Assembly: GCA_019894855.1 (NCBI GenBank)
Contig: JAGXNS010000002.1
Location: 1 to 64,000 of the forward strand
Length of the DNA: 64,000 nucleotides
Direction of reading: 5' to 3'
DNA from: Promethearchaeota archaeon
GTDB taxonomy: Archaea > Asgardarchaeota > Lokiarchaeia > Sigyniarchaeales > SOKP01
Shown here piece by piece: positions 61,439 through 64,000 of this stretch (its first letter is position 1; each line of letters begins with the position of its first letter). Made by a program: the position numbers and the translations under genes. A model generated the notes under the pieces. That model did no database searches. It was not told the origin of the DNA and was given only the letters and a program-made list of their open reading frames with translations.

Positions 61439-62341
61439 TTATTGATCTATCTTTATTTGTTCAAGTTTAGCTTGCCGTTTAGTGAGTAAAAAAGAACTAC
61501 TTATAATGAGAATAAATCCAATTATCAAATAGATTACTGAAAGAATATTAGATGGCGTCGATAGAAATACAATAAAAAAAGCAAATACGGGTATTGTCTG
61601 AATCGGGACGCTTGTCAATGGGATCAAAATATTAGCTTGACCATATTTAAGCGAGATTTGTCCTATAGTGATTCCAATAGCTACAATTAGGAGTAGGATT
61701 ATGCCAATTATAATTCCAAATATTATTTCTTCTTCAATTATAATTCCATCAACCACATGAGTCACAACTGTAGTTCCCGGACTTGCCCAAACTGTATTCA
61801 GAGAGAGAATCAAACCCGCCTCGATTGCCATTAATAAACCTTTAAACTTTTTGTGTTTTCGACGTAAAACTTCAAACAAAATTGCTAAAGAAAGAACAAC
61901 AATCGTGAACAAAATAATTCTAAAAATAAAATCATAATCAAGGATAATAAATGTAGAAACATCAATTGATAATTGGCTTAAGCCAAGTAGAGTAACGCCA
62001 ATAATCATTAAGATTATACCAAAAATCTCCACTTTTCCTAATGTTTCTTTCAAAATTTTAACAGAACCTAACGCAAGAACAATTAATCCTACAGACATTA
62101 GACCTGGAACCAAGGCAGGTCCTATGAAAATAATCGCTATAAAGTAAAAAACAAGCCCTCCAATAACAATTTGTAATAGAAGCCCCATGAACCATTTTGG
62201 GCTTTTAACAAGACTTCTGATAAACTTTGGGTCATTAGAGTGTTTATTAATAACAGACTTTTGAATAAGAGCTCCAATATAGACCACAATTCCCGCTAGG
62301 AGTGCGAAAATAATTCCTATAAAATAAGTTAAATCAGACAT
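61439..62341 (-). CDS. DMT/NIPA-like multi-pass transporter
   Basis: 300 aa, many TM segments with DMT-like organisation. Confidence 0.7.
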   Translation of the reverse strand: MSDLTYFIGIIFALLAGIVVYIGALIQKSVINKHSNDPKFIRSLVKSPKWFMGLLLQIVIGGLVFYFIAIIFIGPALVPGLMSVGLIVLALGSVKILKETLGKVEIFGIILMIIGVTLLGLSQLSIDVSTFIILDYDFIFRIILFTIVVLSLAILFEVLRRKHKKFKGLLMAIEAGLILSLNTVWASPGTTVVTHVVDGIIIEEEIIFGIIIGIILLLIVAIGITIGQISLKYGQANILIPLTSVPIQTIPVFAFFIVFLSTPSNILSVIYLIIGFILIISSSFLLTKRQAKLEQIKIDQ

Positions 62342-62438
62342 GTTTTATTTTCACTTTATGGATTGAATAATTAAAATATTTTATTTTCTATTCTTAATTA
62401 TTTTTTCTATATTTTTTTAAAAACGCAGTCTTTTAAAG

Positions 62439-64000
62439 ATGACTTATAACACTAATAAACGACCTTTCAATAAGCTCAAGCCCGTTTCGTTTGTAAATGT
62501 TAATATTAACGATAGTTTTTGGTCAAAGAGACAAAAGATCAATCGAGAAATATCAATTCACCATCAACATCAAATGTTAGAGGGGGATTTTCACATAGAT
62601 AATTTTAGAGTTGCTTCAGGTCTTAAAAAAGGAGTTCAAATAGGAGAATTCTACTTTGATTCGGATTTATATAAATGGCTTGAAGCAGCATGTTACATCA
62701 TTAATATTTATAGTGATCCTGGCCTGGAAGTAAAAGTGAATGAGGTTGTTGATTTAATAAAGAAATCTCAAACTAATGATGGATATGTTAATACATTCTA
62801 TTCAACCAGATTTATAGAAAAAAGGTTTACAAATATATACCTAATGCATGAATTGTATTGTGCGGGTCATTTGATCCAAGCAGCTATCGCCCACCATCAT
62901 GCTACTAAAAGCCAAGTAATGATAAATGTAGCCATTAAGTTTGCAAATTTGCTAGTATCTCTTTATTTGGGAGGAAAAAGGAAGGGCGTTCCCGGTCACG
63001 AAGAAATCGAAATGGCTTTAATCGCGTTGTATAGAATCACTGAGAACTCAAATTACTTAAAATTAGCGGAAGAATTTATTAACCGAAGAGGAAATGTTTC
63101 GAACTTTAAAACATATGTTGCTAATCAGTACTTTAACATGCGCTCTATCTTAGGAATAGCAAAGAAGAGAAATAAAGAATTTTTATTGTCAGTAGGAAGA
63201 GAAAATATTATTAAAGAACAGGAGAGCGAAGTATCAGAATGGGCTACGAATCTTACACTAAAAAGTCAATTAATATTCTTCAAAGAAAACTTGATCGGGG
63301 CCTATATTCAATCAAATGTTCCAGTAAGAGAAATTTTCGAACCAGTTGGCCACGCTGTTAGAGTGATGTATTTATTTTGTGGGATGGCCGATCTATATTC
63401 TGAAATAGGAGACAAAACTTTATTAAAAGCCCTTCGTAGGGTATGGTTGAAAATGGTTAAAGCCAGAATGTATATTACTGGTGGGACTGGATCTGAAAAA
63501 TGCACAGAAGGTTTTAAAAAAGATTTTGCTTTAAAGAATGAAGATTCTTATTCTGAAACTTGTGCCGCTATCGGGAACATGATGTGGAACTTGCGAATGC
63601 TCCAAATAACCGGCAACTGTAAATATGCAGATTTGATAGAAAGGGTGTTATATAACGCGATGTTGGTAGGCCAATCCATCAATGGTAAAGAATACACATA
63701 CAATAATCCGTTAATTTCTTATGCTAAGGATAAAAGAAGCGAATGGTTTAGATGTGCCTGTTGTCCTCCTAATGTAGCTCGAACCATTGCTTCTTTAGGC
63801 GATTATATCTACAGCACTTCGGAAGAAGGAATTTGGATTCACCAGTACATTGGAAATAAAGCAAATATTGAATTGAGTTCAAATGTGGTCAAAATTATCC
63901 AAAAAAGTGAACTCCCTTGGAAAGGGGAGATTACCATTAAACTTGAATTGTCTAAAAGCCAAAAGTTTTCTTTATTCCTTAGAATTCCAGATTGGAGTTA
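62439..64000 (+). CDS. GH127/DUF1680-like glycoside hydrolase (partial, runs off window)
   Basis: Manual translation MTYNTNKRPFNKLKPVSFVNVNINDSFWSKRQKINREIS...PGHEEIEMALIALYRIT...WFRCACCPPNVARTIASLG. Confidence 0.85.
   Translation, partial: MTYNTNKRPFNKLKPVSFVNVNINDSFWSKRQKINREISIHHQHQMLEGDFHIDNFRVASGLKKGVQIGEFYFDSDLYKWLEAACYIINIYSDPGLEVKVNEVVDLIKKSQTNDGYVNTFYSTRFIEKRFTNIYLMHELYCAGHLIQAAIAHHHATKSQVMINVAIKFANLLVSLYLGGKRKGVPGHEEIEMALIALYRITENSNYLKLAEEFINRRGNVSNFKTYVANQYFNMRSILGIAKKRNKEFLLSVGRENIIKEQESEVSEWATNLTLKSQLIFFKENLIGAYIQSNVPVREIFEPVGHAVRVMYLFCGMADLYSEIGDKTLLKALRRVWLKMVKARMYITGGTGSEKCTEGFKKDFALKNEDSYSETCAAIGNMMWNLRMLQITGNCKYADLIERVLYNAMLVGQSINGKEYTYNNPLISYAKDKRSEWFRCACCPPNVARTIASLGDYIYSTSEEGIWIHQYIGNKANIELSSNVVKIIQKSELPWKGEITIKLELSKSQKFSLFLRIPDWS

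Noticed and set aside
1-64000. CRISPR array, transposon, phage or defence island
   Set aside because: No regularly spaced repeats, transposase/integrase motifs or cas-like proteins seen; gene content is mostly housekeeping.
1-64000. tRNA or rRNA genes
   Set aside because: No cloverleaf with TTCGA-type T-arm and matched acceptor stems found by eye in intergenic gaps; a tRNAscan-SE run would be needed to be certain.

Overview
This 64 kb window is AT-rich, gene-dense archaeal chromosome, read here as probable Asgard archaeota. The evidence is core archaeal information-processing genes together with several eukaryote-like small GTPases, STT3/AglB, an archaeal histone and A'/A'' split RNA polymerase. 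Recognisable blocks: wyosine synthase TYW1; EF-2; CCA-adding enzyme; aIF5B; uvrB-uvrA; AglB/STT3; truA; rfcS; enolase; Csl4/RpoL/RNase III-like/DUF99; EF-1A; aIF2-alpha/Nop10; a replisome cluster (GINS, PriS, PriL, PCNA, with TFS and a small OB-fold protein nearby); L44e/S27e; pyrB; S7/S12/NusA-KH/L30e/RpoA2/RpoA1; histone; and a partial GH127-like gene at the right edge. No tRNA, rRNA, CRISPR array or transposon could be supported. Main points for follow-up: (1) three conserved genes (uvrB, rps27e, METTL5-like methyltransferase) have no possible ATG/GTG/TTG start before essential N-terminal sequence and seem to need AUU/AUA initiation; (2) TYW1 carries an inserted winged-helix-like domain; (3) an HTH + ATP-cone + NrdD-like fusion lacks the glycyl-radical C-terminus; (4) a short eRF1/Pelota/Vms1-like protein has an RNQ sequence near the expected GGQ position; (5) EF-2 has a divergent diphthamide loop; (6) a C-terminal EF-1A remnant lies beside the intact gene; (7) several small GTPases lack prenylation motifs, and one lacks a P-loop. 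All calls come from reading the sequence and the supplied translations; no database search was run.
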